Source: Nitrospirota bacterium (lineage in GTDB: Bacteria > Nitrospirota > Thermodesulfovibrionia > Thermodesulfovibrionales > JdFR-88). Taken from it: a stretch of 64,000 nt of DNA. A program made the translations under genes and the position numbers. Positions 8,019-16,891 of this stretch are shown in pieces. Each line of letters opens with the position of its first letter. The stretch's first letter is position 1. The notes beneath the pieces are model-generated. The model worked only from the letters and a program-made list of their open reading frames with translations, was not told the origin of the DNA and ran no database searches. The stretch spans positions 36,615 to 100,614 of the forward strand of contig JACWAF010000038.1 in NCBI GenBank assembly GCA_014874185.1, in the 5' to 3' direction.

Positions 8019-8942
8019 TCAATGTCCGCCTCCCTGCGCAAGGAATATGGAAGGCGTCAGCGTAAGCTCGAAGATTATCTTCACCGTGACGATAAGGACG
8101 ATCACGGCAAGCAGAATCTTGAGCTGGTCGCCCTTCAGCTTCCGCCCGAAGACCGCCCCTGCCTGCGCCCCGATGGTGGAGCCCACCAGGAGTATGGCGG
8201 CAAGCACGAAGTCCACCGTATGGTTGGTGTACGCCTGCAGGAAGGTGACCTCCATGCAGGTAAAGAGCACCTGAAAGAGGCTTGTGCCCACGACCACGTG
8301 CATCGGCATCCGGAGCATGTAGACCATCACCGGCACCATCAAAAAACCCCCGCCCACGCCCATTATGGCGGCCAGTATGCCCACGATCCCGCCCATCACT
8401 ACCGGCACCAGGGCGGAATGGGTCACGCCGGATTTTTCGAACCTGGTCTGAAGGGGAAGCGCCTTCAGGAACTTCCCGGCTGCGGATTCCCTCTCCGGCT
8501 TCGCCTCCAGCACGGGCCTGTCCTTCTTCTTCATGCTGGAAAGGCTCTCGAAGAACATGTAGACGCCCACGATGCCAAGCATCAGCACGTAGGTCATCTT
8601 GATTACGAAATCGGCGTTGCCCATGGCCTTCAGCATCTTGATGCCCTGGACCCCCAGAAGACCGCCCGCGAAACCGCCGATGAGGAGGTATATGCCCATC
8701 TTGAAGTCCACGTTGCCCACCCTCCAGTGCGCGTAGGTGCCGCTGGTGGATGCGGCCACTATCTGGTTTGAGTCAGTCGCCGCCGCCACCGTGGACGGGA
8801 TCCCAAGCATTATGAGGAGCGGGGTCATCAGGAACCCCCCGCCAACCCCGAAGAGCCCGGACAATAATCCAACCAGCAAACCGAGCCCCGTCGGGATGAG
8901 TATGTTCACGCTGGTTAGTGCTACAGGCAGATACAGATACAT
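8019..8942 (-). CDS. TauE/SafE (TSUP) family anion exporter
   Basis: Inner membrane permease with about eight TM segments in two homologous halves, each with the family signature: GLLSGLFGVGGGFLMTPLLI near residue 20 and GILAAIMGVGGGFLMVPVMV near residue 200. TSUP members move sulfite, sulfonates or related anions; the substrate here is unknown. The start at 8942 (MYLYLPVALTSVN) is preferred over an upstream ATG because the added 55 residues are basic and low-complexity, and a G-rich ribosome binding site precedes 8942. First gene of the exporter-TIGR02186-Usp unit. Confidence 0.9.
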   Translation of the reverse strand: MYLYLPVALTSVNILIPTGLGLLVGLLSGLFGVGGGFLMTPLLIMLGIPSTVAAATDSNQIVAASTSGTYAHWRVGNVDFKMGIYLLIGGFAGGLLGVQGIKMLKAMGNADFVIKMTYVLMLGIVGVYMFFESLSSMKKKDRPVLEAKPERESAAGKFLKALPLQTRFEKSGVTHSALVPVVMGGIVGILAAIMGVGGGFLMVPVMVYMLRMPMHVVVGTSLFQVLFTCMEVTFLQAYTNHTVDFVLAAILLVGSTIGAQAGAVFGRKLKGDQLKILLAVIVLIVTVKIIFELTLTPSIFLAQGGGH

Positions 8943-9195
8943 CTCAGAAGTCCCCCTTCCATTTAAGTTTTTTAAAAAAAATACCCGCTTGCCCGCTTTT
9001 GCTCTTTTTGCCGCCCGCTTGCGGCTTTCCCGCAACCCGGTTTGAAAACGGCCTTTCAGCCCGCCTGAAAAACCGCTGACCGGTTTGGTTATTTTGTCCT
9101 TAAACAAAGGAGCCTATTTCATTATTGCATAATTTGCGTATTGCGCCCACAACCATCGTTCTCGCGCCTAATGATTGCATTCAGGGCCGGTCCTT

Positions 9196-9224
9196 TTGAC
9201 AACCTGCACCCCTGATGATAGAAT
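9196..9224 (+). promoter_or_regulatory. Sigma-70-type promoter, leaderless arrangement
   Basis: TTGACA (9196-9201), 17-base spacer, TAGAAT (9219-9224). Only eight bases separate the -10 box from the ATG at 9233, so transcription should start at or next to the start codon. Confidence 0.6.
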
Positions 9225-9232
9225 GAGCCGCT

Positions 9233-11401
9233 ATGCGGGATTCCCCTTTGCGGGTAAAGAGGGAGAAACCGGCGGAGGGCAAAGAGAAAAGGACAGCCCC
9301 GGAAGACTGTCCGCTGCCGGATTATCCCCTTAAGGTAAAGCTTGCGCACCTGTTCCTGATAGGGACGGTCTGCCTCCTGGCCTATTCGAACACGTTCCAT
9401 TCCCCCTTCATCTTCGACGATGTGAACAACATCAGTCAAAACCCGATGATAAGGGACTTCGGCAATTTCAAATCCTATATCGAAGGGCACAGGTTCGACA
9501 ATAGCTACGAGTTCAACCCCCGCCGGATAGTGGGTTATCTCAGTTTTGCGCTGAATTACCGGCTGGGCGGCCTGAACGCGGCCGGATACCATATAACGAA
9601 CCTGCTGATCCATTTCGCGAACTCCGTCCTTGTCTATATGCTGGTCCTGGCAACTCTGAAAACCACGCTCCTGCGGGCGCAGGCGGAAAAGAAAAGGGAA
9701 ATGGGGATTCTCATCGCCCTTTCTTCCGCCCTGGTCTTTTCCGCCCACCCGGTGGAGACCGAGGCCGTGAGCTACCTGGTGCAGAGGTTCACGTCCCTTT
9801 GCGCCACGTTCTACCTGCTTTCAATCTATCTGTACGCGAGGGGCAGGACATTGAAAGGCACTAAAAAGCGGGCCCCCTTCTGGGCGCTCTCTTTCCTTTC
9901 GGCCCTCCTCGCCATGGCAACCAAGGAAATCGCCTTCACCCTGCCCCTCATGATCGCCCTGTACGAGATGATCTTCTTCCGCTCCGGCATAAGGAGGAAG
10001 CTCTTAATCGCCGGGCTGGTCGCGGCCTCCGCGGTTGCCATGGTTTTCATACTGGTCAACACGAACCAGCGGCTTGCCCTGATAATCTCGGACCTCAGCG
10101 CGAAGGCACGCCTGGATACGGACATGCCCAGGCTCGATTACCTCTTTACGGAATTCAGGGTGATTGTCACCTATATACGGCTTATCTTCTTTCCGGCGGG
10201 CCAGAACCTGGACTACGACTACCCGGTCTACCACAGGTTTTTCACACCGCAGGTATTTATTTCTTTCCTCTTCCTGATGGCCGTACTCGGGCTTGGGATA
10301 TACATGGTCTTCAGGGGGCGCGCGAAGGACGGGGACCGGTTCCTGATGCTGGCGGGTTTCGGCATCCTGTGGTTCTTTGCCGCCCTTCTTATCGAGTCCA
10401 GCGTGATACCCATAGTGGACGTGATATTCGAGCACAGGCTCTACCTGCCCTCGGCGGGGGCGTTTATCGCCATCTCCACTGGCGGGTTCATGCTGGCCGA
10501 GGGGCGTCCGGGAGGGCGGAAGGCAGCGACCGCGCTGCTGGCGGTGATCGTCATGGCGCTTGGCATCGGCACGTTCAAGCGCAACGAGGTCTGGGGTGAT
10601 GAGGTCCGCTTCTGGGAGGACGTGGCCCGGAAATCCCCGATGAAGATGCGGCCTCTGAATAATCTGGCGGCAAAGTACCTTGAAAAAGGAATGACAACTG
10701 AAGCCATCGAGACCTATTCCAAGGCCATGGAGATAAAGCCCTTCCCCGAGGCGCTGAACGGGCTTGGGGCGGCTTACGAGAAGGCCGGGGAGACCGGTCA
10801 GGCCCTCCTCATGTATGAAAAGGCCGCCCGGATGAGGCCCGATTACGCCGAGCCATGGTTCAACATGGGGCTTGCCCTGAAGCGGGCGGGGAGATACGCG
10901 GAGGCCATTGAAAAGTACAGGAAAGCCATTCAGATCAAGCCCGATTACGCCGAGGCCTACCATAACCTGGCCATTGCGCTGGACGCGGCAGGCAATCACG
11001 GCGAAGCTATTGAGGATTTCAAGAAGTGCCTTTCCCTCATGCCGGATTTCGCCCAGGCCTACAAGGGGCTGGCGATGGCCTATATGAACATGAAGCGGTA
11101 CGGGGAGGCGGAAGATGCCTACATGAAGGCGCTGTCGTTCGGCAGGGATGCGGACGTGCTTAATAACCTGGGCGTCTGCTATAAAAATACGGGCAATTTC
11201 GAAAAGGCGTTCGGGGCCTTCAAAGAGGCACTGGCCTTAAAGCCCGAATCCGCGGCCCTGCATTACAACCTGACAGCGCTGTATCTGAAGACAGGCGATG
11301 TGAAGAGCGCCGAGGGGGAATACAGGGTCCTTGCAAGGCTGGCCCCCCGGCTTGCCGCCAGGTTCAGTTTCCCCAAAGAGAAAATCAGCTCTCCACGCTA
11401 G
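9233..11401 (+). CDS. TMTC-like GT-C membrane protein with C-terminal TPR repeats
   Basis: A 722-residue protein. The N-terminal two-thirds is a polytopic membrane domain with the lumenal/periplasmic acidic signature FIFDDVNNI near residue 61, typical of the TMTC/DUF1736 group of GT-C-fold protein O-mannosyltransferase relatives. From about residue 465 there are at least six tetratricopeptide repeats (for example AEPWFNMGLALKRAGRYAEA, AEAYHNLAIALDAAGNHGEA). A lipid-linked sugar transferase acting on secreted proteins is plausible but unproven. No Shine-Dalgarno precedes the ATG; see the promoter at 9196. Monocistronic, between oppositely oriented genes. Confidence 0.82.
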   Translation: MRDSPLRVKREKPAEGKEKRTAPEDCPLPDYPLKVKLAHLFLIGTVCLLAYSNTFHSPFIFDDVNNISQNPMIRDFGNFKSYIEGHRFDNSYEFNPRRIVGYLSFALNYRLGGLNAAGYHITNLLIHFANSVLVYMLVLATLKTTLLRAQAEKKREMGILIALSSALVFSAHPVETEAVSYLVQRFTSLCATFYLLSIYLYARGRTLKGTKKRAPFWALSFLSALLAMATKEIAFTLPLMIALYEMIFFRSGIRRKLLIAGLVAASAVAMVFILVNTNQRLALIISDLSAKARLDTDMPRLDYLFTEFRVIVTYIRLIFFPAGQNLDYDYPVYHRFFTPQVFISFLFLMAVLGLGIYMVFRGRAKDGDRFLMLAGFGILWFFAALLIESSVIPIVDVIFEHRLYLPSAGAFIAISTGGFMLAEGRPGGRKAATALLAVIVMALGIGTFKRNEVWGDEVRFWEDVARKSPMKMRPLNNLAAKYLEKGMTTEAIETYSKAMEIKPFPEALNGLGAAYEKAGETGQALLMYEKAARMRPDYAEPWFNMGLALKRAGRYAEAIEKYRKAIQIKPDYAEAYHNLAIALDAAGNHGEAIEDFKKCLSLMPDFAQAYKGLAMAYMNMKRYGEAEDAYMKALSFGRDADVLNNLGVCYKNTGNFEKAFGAFKEALALKPESAALHYNLTALYLKTGDVKSAEGEYRVLARLAPRLAARFSFPKEKISSPR

Positions 11402-11479
11402 ACAGGCTTCCCTGGCGCTTTCAAAAGGGCTGACTGCTCCCTCTGGTTTGCGTTAGTAGCCGCCCTGAAGGAGCTGAAT

Positions 11480-11776
11480 TCAGTCAACCGGCTGGGCGCC
11501 CGGCTTGATGCGGGGGACGCTGGCCTCGATGGCGGCGTTCCTGAAGTAAACGAGGATGTCTACCAGGACAAGCGTCCCGTTTGCCACGTAGAACCAGATG
11601 ACGAAGTCCCGGCTGTAAAGGAGCTTGTGTATCACGCCGGAGACATACCCGGCAAGGACGATTAAGAGGAAGACGACGCTCTTGCCGGCGGTGGTCCTTG
11701 CCTTATATGACCTGTATATCGATACCGGCCAGGCAGCCCCGAAGCAAAGCAGCATTATCAACTCGAATACGCTCAC
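11480..11776 (-). CDS. Small PQ-loop-like membrane protein
   Basis: A 98-residue protein with three predicted TM segments (residues ~4-20, 33-52, 60-80). The motif AWPVSIYRSYKARTTAGKS between TM1 and TM2 recalls the PQ-loop/SemiSWEET turn, and short proteins of this kind are common and uncharacterised. Function unknown; transport through a dimer is only a guess. The start is GTG at 11776 with AAGGG directly in front. It lies downstream of the Usp gene on the same strand, 32 bases away. Confidence 0.6.
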   Translation of the reverse strand: MSVFELIMLLCFGAAWPVSIYRSYKARTTAGKSVVFLLIVLAGYVSGVIHKLLYSRDFVIWFYVANGTLVLVDILVYFRNAAIEASVPRIKPGAQPVD

Positions 11777-11808
11777 CCCTTAATAATGCATCAGTCAACG
11801 TAGCCGTT

Positions 11809-12708
11809 TCAAACGGGCGCCGGGACCAGCAGGACCGGCACTTCGGATTCCTCGGCCACGCGGTGCGAAACGCTCCCGATAAAAAACTCCCTCAGCCTGT
11901 CTTTTCCGGTAGTGCCGGTGATTATCATCGTCGCCCCGAACTCCCTGGACACCTTGATGATTTCGGATTCCGCAATGCCGGCCGCCAGATGGGACTCCGC
12001 CTGTATGCCTGATTCCCGCAGTCTCTTCAGCCAGGATGCGAGCCTTTCTTTTTCCCGTTCTTCCAGGCGCGCTATCTCCGGTGCCGCAAGTCCGGTAAGC
12101 CTTTTCTCCTCCAGAACGTGCACTATCGCGGCGCGCCTCACCGCCCCCTTCATAACCATCAACATCTCCAGGGCGGCCTCCGACGCCCTGGACCAATCGG
12201 CCGCAAGGAAGGGGTTTTCGAAGATCCGGTCGTTCACGCGCGTGACTTCCTCACCGTCTCTTTTAAACGTGCTTATGTGCTTGTTTAACAGGAGCGGGAC
12301 CGGGCTCCTTCTCATGAGGTCCAGGGTTTCAGAGCCCACGAAGGCGCTCTCCAGGGCCGAAAACCTCTTCTTCCCGGCCACGATCATCTGGACGCCTTCG
12401 CTTTTTGCGATCGAGAGTATCTTCGGCACCGGCTCGCCAAGCCCAACCATGTGCCTGCAGCCTATGCCCGCGGAACGGACCGCCTCTTCCCAGTCCTCGA
12501 AACGCAGCTCCGCCTCCGTCCTCAGCCGCTCTTCCTCCTGTTTCAGATAGCCTCCGAAGGGGACATACCCGACCTGCTCCACCGGGATTACGTAACAGAG
12601 GACGATCTCATTGAGCCCGGCTTTTTTAAGCGGGAAAAGCGTCTTCAGGCTGTCAAACGCGGGCTCGCGGAACTTTGTGGCGAAGAGCAGTTTTTCTATT
12701 TTTTTCAT
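11809..12708 (-). CDS. Tandem-domain universal stress protein
   Basis: Two Usp domains. The first (MKKIEKLLFATKF) lacks a clear ATP loop; the second ends GTTGKDRLREFFIGSVSHRV, which keeps the G-2x-G-9x-G-S pattern. One nucleotide-binding and one degenerate domain is a frequent arrangement. The start at 12708 has GGAG six bases upstream; an ATG at 12720 overlaps the antiporter stop (TAATG) and has no ribosome binding site. Probably cotranscribed with the antiporter, as Usp proteins often are with ion transporters. Confidence 0.88.
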   Translation of the reverse strand: MKKIEKLLFATKFREPAFDSLKTLFPLKKAGLNEIVLCYVIPVEQVGYVPFGGYLKQEEERLRTEAELRFEDWEEAVRSAGIGCRHMVGLGEPVPKILSIAKSEGVQMIVAGKKRFSALESAFVGSETLDLMRRSPVPLLLNKHISTFKRDGEEVTRVNDRIFENPFLAADWSRASEAALEMLMVMKGAVRRAAIVHVLEEKRLTGLAAPEIARLEEREKERLASWLKRLRESGIQAESHLAAGIAESEIIKVSREFGATMIITGTTGKDRLREFFIGSVSHRVAEESEVPVLLVPAPV

Positions 12709-12719
12709 CCCGGTCTCCA

Positions 12720-14096
12720 TTATAAGAAAAACAGCACCGTAATCAAGATGTAGACGGGCAGCAGTATCGGGAGCGAATACTTGAATATGTAGCCGAAAAA
12801 ACCCGGCATCCGCACCCCCGCCTCCTCTGAAATGGTGCGCACCATGAAATTGGGGGCGTTCCCTATATATGTGAACGCGCCGAAGAAGACGGCGCCCGCC
12901 GATATGGCCTCAAGGTAAAGGGGCCTGGCCGCAATAAGCGCCCTTACCCCTTCAGCCGCTCCGGCATGCGGATACAACTCACCGGTAGCGGCATTGAGGA
13001 AGGTGAGATAGGTGGGGGCGTTGTCCAGAAAACTGGAAAAAATCCCGGTTGTCCAGAAATAGTGCGCCGGTCCCCTTACCGCCCTCGCGACGAAGGCTAG
13101 CCTGCCTGCCTCCCCCGCCTGGAGCATCACCAGGCAGGGGGCCATGGTTATGAATATGGCGGCAAAGAGGATGGCCACTTCCTTCAACGGAAACCAGGTG
13201 AACCCGTTCTCCTCCCTCACCTCCGCCTTCGTGGTCAGGAGGGAGAGGGCCGCCATCGATATTATTATCAGGTCTCTTATGATGTCCTGCCCGCCCAGGC
13301 CAACCCCCATTATATAGACCTTCCCCCAGTCCGCGAAGCCGCTCAGGAGCACCGCCCCCAGGATGCCCGCGAGATAAAGAAAATTCTGCCAGCCCGCTAT
13401 CCCGAGCCTGCCGGATCCGTTCACGCCGGGGGCCTTCTCCCATGCCCTTTCCCTTTTATGGAAATATGTGTCCAGCAGAAAAAAGACGGCCAGCAGTATG
13501 AGTGAGACGAGGGCCATATGCCTTAAGAGCGCAAATGTCCAGAAAAAGGGCACGCCTTTCAGGAAACCAAGGAACAGGGGCGGGTCGCCAAGGGGGGTGA
13601 GCGCCCCGCCAACGTTGGCCACAAGGAAGATGAAGAAGACAGGGATGAACGCCCTGTCCTCCCTGTGCGCATTCGCCCTCAACAGGGGCCGTATCATCAG
13701 CATCGCGGCCCCGGTGGTGCCCATCCAGGAAGCGAGCGCGGTGCCTGTGAGGAGCATCAGCGTATTCACCGCCGGAGTGCCGGCAAGCTTTCCCTTTAAA
13801 AGTATCCCTCCGGAGACGGCATAGAGCCCGGCCAGAAGGATAATGAAAGGGATGTAATCGGCAAGGATGACGTGGAGAAGTTCCCTGAATGCGGCCATCC
13901 CGTATGCGGCAACGAAGGGGACGGCCAGGACAAGGACCCAGAAAAACGAGAGTTTCCCGAAATGGTCGTGCCAGAAGCGGGGGGCCGCAAGAGGCATCAG
14001 GGCTATCGTAAGGAGCATCCCCGCAAACGGAGCGGCGCTCCACAGGGGGAGCATCTGCCCCAGGCTATGTCCCACTTCCGGCCCCCTGAAGGTCAT
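12720..14096 (-). CDS. ArsB/NhaD-superfamily ion transporter (sodium:proton antiporter-like)
   Basis: Polytopic inner membrane protein of 458 residues with about 12 TM segments. It shows the ion transporter superfamily feature of two related halves: NVGGALTPLGDPPLFLGFL near residue 160 and FSSFLDNAPTYLTFLNA near residue 350, each a helix-break signature of NhaD/ArsB/CitM relatives. A Na+/H+ antiporter annotation is usual for this branch; the ion is not certain. ATG at 14096 and ATG at 14054 (MLPLWSAAPF) are both possible starts. Likely operon with the Usp gene downstream (overlap). Confidence 0.8.
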   Translation of the reverse strand: MTFRGPEVGHSLGQMLPLWSAAPFAGMLLTIALMPLAAPRFWHDHFGKLSFFWVLVLAVPFVAAYGMAAFRELLHVILADYIPFIILLAGLYAVSGGILLKGKLAGTPAVNTLMLLTGTALASWMGTTGAAMLMIRPLLRANAHREDRAFIPVFFIFLVANVGGALTPLGDPPLFLGFLKGVPFFWTFALLRHMALVSLILLAVFFLLDTYFHKRERAWEKAPGVNGSGRLGIAGWQNFLYLAGILGAVLLSGFADWGKVYIMGVGLGGQDIIRDLIIISMAALSLLTTKAEVREENGFTWFPLKEVAILFAAIFITMAPCLVMLQAGEAGRLAFVARAVRGPAHYFWTTGIFSSFLDNAPTYLTFLNAATGELYPHAGAAEGVRALIAARPLYLEAISAGAVFFGAFTYIGNAPNFMVRTISEEAGVRMPGFFGYIFKYSLPILLPVYILITVLFFL

Positions 14097-14148
14097 CGCT
14101 CATTCAAAATGTGCCCCTCTTTTAATTGAAAAATCCCCCCGCATCAAA

Positions 14149-14175
14149 TTGACAGCCAAGCGCGGTTTTTATAAA
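14149..14175 (+). promoter_or_regulatory. Candidate sigma-70 promoter for the DUF1844 gene
   Basis: TTGACA (14149-14154), 15-base spacer, TATAAA (14170-14175), nine bases before the ATG at 14185. The spacer is short; TATACT at 14177 is an alternative -10. Confidence 0.4.
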
Positions 14176-14184
14176 GTATACTCT

Positions 14185-14595
14185 ATGGACGAAAAGATAG
14201 AGGTCAGGGACAAAAGAAGGATCGATGTGGAAGGGAACGTAAAAGAGGAGTACGCGGGGCGCGGGGAAGCTCAAAAGCGGAAAGCCCTCCCGGAAGAGAA
14301 GAAGGCGCCGGAGGAGAGGGCGCCGAAACGGGAAGAAAAACAGGAGAAAGAGGGTGAAAGTCTTTTCGTCCCCTTTCTGATGAACCTGTCCGGGATGGCT
14401 TACATGGCGATGGGCCTGGGGGAGACCCCGGCGGAACCCAACCTGGCGGAGGCCAAATACATAATAGACATCCTGGGAATGCTCGAAAAAAAGACCGCGG
14501 GCAATCTTTCAAAAGACGAGGAGCAGGGACTGAAATCGCTCCTTTACGAGCTGAGGATGAACTTTGCCAAGGTAGCCTCGAAGGGCAGGATTTAA
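14185..14595 (+). CDS. DUF1844 domain protein
   Basis: A 136-residue soluble protein. The first ~55 residues are highly charged and probably disordered (EEKKAPEERAPKREEKQEKE). The C-terminal part matches DUF1844: FVPFLMNLSGMAYMAMGLGE, then AEAKYIIDILGMLEKKT and a final helix LYELRMNFAKVA. Function unknown; small proteins with this domain are common in delta-type and Nitrospirota-like bacteria. There is no Shine-Dalgarno before the ATG and a promoter sits immediately upstream, so a leaderless mRNA is possible. A hairpin terminator follows. Confidence 0.8.
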   Translation: MDEKIEVRDKRRIDVEGNVKEEYAGRGEAQKRKALPEEKKAPEERAPKREEKQEKEGESLFVPFLMNLSGMAYMAMGLGETPAEPNLAEAKYIIDILGMLEKKTAGNLSKDEEQGLKSLLYELRMNFAKVASKGRI

Positions 14596-14607
14596 AGCCC
14601 TTTTACG

Positions 14608-14628
14608 CCGGGCCCACTGGCCCGGTTT
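14608..14628 (+). terminator. Hairpin terminator after DUF1844
   Basis: CCGGGCC (14608-14614), loop CACT, GGCCCGG (14619-14625), followed by only three T. Strong stem, weak U-tract. Confidence 0.5.
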
Positions 14629-14630
14629 CG

Positions 14631-14659
14631 TTGACTGGCATACCGCCTTCTGGTATATT
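14631..14659 (+). promoter_or_regulatory. Sigma-70 promoter of the DksA-like gene
   Basis: TTGACT (14631-14636), 17-base spacer, TATATT (14654-14659). Start codon 29 bases further on with a normal leader and GGAGG. Confidence 0.7.
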
Positions 14660-14688
14660 AAGTGTTTAGAACTGATTGGAGGTTGCAC

Positions 14689-15138
14689 ATGGCAATCAAG
14701 AAAGAGAAGCCCATGCCGAAGGCTAAAATAGAGAGGCCTGAAAAAGGCAGTTCCGACGGCTCCGGCCAGAACCTCTCCCGCCGGGAAAAAGCCTTGCAGG
14801 AGATAAAAGACATCCTCCTCAAACAGAAAGAGAGCATACTGAACGAAGCCGAGTCGGCCATGAACACCCTGCCCGAGCAGACCGTATTCCCCGATCTTGG
14901 AGACCAGGCCTCCGCCGAGACGGACCGCAGCTTCATGCTGAGGCTCCGCGGAAGGGAGCAGAGGCTTTTAAAGAAGATCGAAGAGGCCATCGAGAGGATT
15001 GACGCGGGCAGCTTCGGCATCTGCGAGACCTGCGGGGAAGAAATAGATGTAAAGCGCCTGAAGGCAAGGCCCGTCACCACCATGTGCATCGCCTGCAAGA
15101 CCGAACAGGAAGAGGAAGAAAAGCTCCAGGGCCACTAA
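14689..15138 (+). CDS. dksA: DksA/TraR-family zinc-finger protein
   Basis: 149 residues. A basic N-terminus leads into a coiled coil (ALQEIKDILLKQKESILNEA) and a C-terminal four-cysteine zinc finger (CETCGEE ... CIACK), the DksA/TraR C4 fold. The family binds the RNA polymerase secondary channel and, with ppGpp, alters transcription start at stable RNA and amino acid promoters. The start at 14689 is set by GGAGG seven bases upstream. Whether this is the housekeeping DksA or a paralogue is not clear from one window. Confidence 0.85.
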   Translation: MAIKKEKPMPKAKIERPEKGSSDGSGQNLSRREKALQEIKDILLKQKESILNEAESAMNTLPEQTVFPDLGDQASAETDRSFMLRLRGREQRLLKKIEEAIERIDAGSFGICETCGEEIDVKRLKARPVTTMCIACKTEQEEEEKLQGH

Positions 15139-15142
15139 AAAA

Positions 15143-15943
15143 TCACCTCACCTTTATCCCGAACCTCTCCGAGAGGGCATCGCCAAGCATATTGAAGCAA
15201 AGGGCCGTGATTGCGATCGCAAGCCCCGGGAAAATAGCCATCCATGGCGCGGAAGCTATATAAGACATGCTGGCGCTTATCATCGATCCCCACGTGGCGG
15301 CCGGGGGCTGCGCGCCAAGGCCCAGAAAACTGAGAGACGCCTCCGTGATTATGTAACCCCCCAGTTTCAGCGTCATCAGGGTAAGCGCAAGAGGAATGCA
15401 CTGCGGCAGGATGTGCGCCCAGACAATCCGCGCGTTGGAGCACCCTATGGCGCGTGCGGCCTCAACGAACTGCGCCTCCCTTAAAGGTAGCACGAAACCC
15501 CTTGTAAGTCTCGCGAAAGAGGCCCAGCCCACCGAGGCAATGGCGATCATCACGGTGTAAATCCCGGGCGGAAGTATTACCGATACCCCTATGGCCAGGA
15601 GCAGGGAAGGAAATGCCAGTATCAGGTCCACAAAGGCCATTATCGCCGTATCAAGCTTCCCCGCGTAGTAGCCTGATATCAATCCAAGCAAAAGCCCCAC
15701 GCTCATGGCTATGAGGGCGGCTATGAACGAGACCGATATGGATACCTTCCCGCCTTCAAGGAGCCGCGCCAGGATATCCCTGCCCTCCTGGTCCGTGCCG
15801 AATGGGTGCGCGGCGCCTGGCGGCACGCGGAGGGAATCCAAATCAATTGCGTGGGGGTTGTAAGGATAAATCACCGGCGCCAGCACCGATGCCAGCAGGA
15901 TGAAGACTATAATCCCCGCCGAGAGCTTACCTTTTATTCCCAT
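15143..15943 (-). CDS. DppC/OppC-type ABC transporter permease
   Basis: Inner membrane permease of a peptide/nickel ABC importer. It has the N-terminal TM followed by HPFGTDQEGRDILARLLEG, the typical OppC periplasmic motif, and the cytoplasmic EAA loop (EAARAIGCSNARIVWAHILP) that docks to the ATPase. 266 residues, about six TM. It overlaps its partner permease by 17 bases. No ATPase or substrate-binding protein gene is present in the window, so the substrate is unknown. Confidence 0.9.
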   Translation of the reverse strand: MGIKGKLSAGIIVFILLASVLAPVIYPYNPHAIDLDSLRVPPGAAHPFGTDQEGRDILARLLEGGKVSISVSFIAALIAMSVGLLLGLISGYYAGKLDTAIMAFVDLILAFPSLLLAIGVSVILPPGIYTVMIAIASVGWASFARLTRGFVLPLREAQFVEAARAIGCSNARIVWAHILPQCIPLALTLMTLKLGGYIITEASLSFLGLGAQPPAATWGSMISASMSYIASAPWMAIFPGLAIAITALCFNMLGDALSERFGIKVR

Positions 15944-16871
15944 AAACCGCCCTCACGCGCGGGTCCAGCAGATTGTAGACCAGGTCTATGAACATATTTA
16001 TCACCACGAAGACAACCGTGCCCACCAGTATGGTCCCCATCACAACGGGGTAATCCCTTTTCATTATCCCGTCCACGGCGTACCTGCCGATCCCGTCCCA
16101 GCCGAAGATGGTCTCCGTGAGCACCGCCCCGTTAAGGTAGCTTCCGAAGTCCAGCCCTATCACGGTCACTATCGGGATAAGCGCGTTCCGCAAGATGTGC
16201 ACCAGGTTTATCCTCAGCTCGTACAGGCCTTTTGCCCGCGCGGTCTTTACGAACGGCATCTGGATAATATCCGAGATGGTGGCGCGGCAGACCCGGGCAA
16301 GAGTGGCGATCGCCGGAAGGGACAGAGTTACCGCCGGGAGCACCAGGAACCTCAGTCCTCCCGTCCCGGAAGGAGGGACGAGTTTCAGCTTCAAACTGAA
16401 CAGGAGCATGAGGAGTATCCCGCTGAAGAAGACCGGCACGCTTATCCCCGCCACCGAGATAGAGCTTATAAACCCGTCCAGGGGAGAGCCCTTCTTGAGC
16501 GCCGCGGCAAACCCCAGCCCCACCCCTATGGGAACGGCCAGAAGCATCGCGAAAAAGGCCAGCTTCATCGTATTGGGGAACTTCGCCGCAAGCTCCGCGC
16601 TCACTTCCTTGTGCGTGGAATACGAACGGCCAAATTCGCCGTGAGAAAGGAGCTTGAGATAATCACCATATTGCACTATGAACGGCTTGTCCGCACCAAG
16701 CTCCGCCCTTATCCTGGCCAGCGCCTCCGGGTTCGCCCTCTCCCCCACCAAAGCAAGCGCCGGGTCACCAGGAAGCGTCTTGATAAGCGAGAACGTGATA
16801 AAGGTTATGCCCAGGACCAGAAGAAAGGTTATCAGCAGCTTCTTCGCCAGAAAAGCCAAAAAATACATCAT
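15927..16871 (-). CDS. DppB/OppB-type ABC transporter permease
   Basis: First gene of the permease pair. The N-terminal TM is followed by LIKTLPGDPALALVGERAN, the OppB/DppB signature. Six TM segments, and an EAA loop near KTARAKGLYELRINLVHIL. 314 residues is normal. It should form a heterodimer with the product at 15143-15943. The pair is flanked by unrelated genes and an A/T-rich hairpin repeat, so the ATPase must come from elsewhere. Confidence 0.9.
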   Translation of the reverse strand: MMYFLAFLAKKLLITFLLVLGITFITFSLIKTLPGDPALALVGERANPEALARIRAELGADKPFIVQYGDYLKLLSHGEFGRSYSTHKEVSAELAAKFPNTMKLAFFAMLLAVPIGVGLGFAAALKKGSPLDGFISSISVAGISVPVFFSGILLMLLFSLKLKLVPPSGTGGLRFLVLPAVTLSLPAIATLARVCRATISDIIQMPFVKTARAKGLYELRINLVHILRNALIPIVTVIGLDFGSYLNGAVLTETIFGWDGIGRYAVDGIMKRDYPVVMGTILVGTVVFVVINMFIDLVYNLLDPRVRAVYGNKR

Positions 16872-16891
16872 CTATTATAAAACTTAAAAAA

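Noticed and set aside
8943..9107. 55-residue N-terminal extension of the TauE-type exporter
   Set aside because: Basic low-complexity sequence before the first TM; the ATG at 8942 has a ribosome binding site and fits the family.
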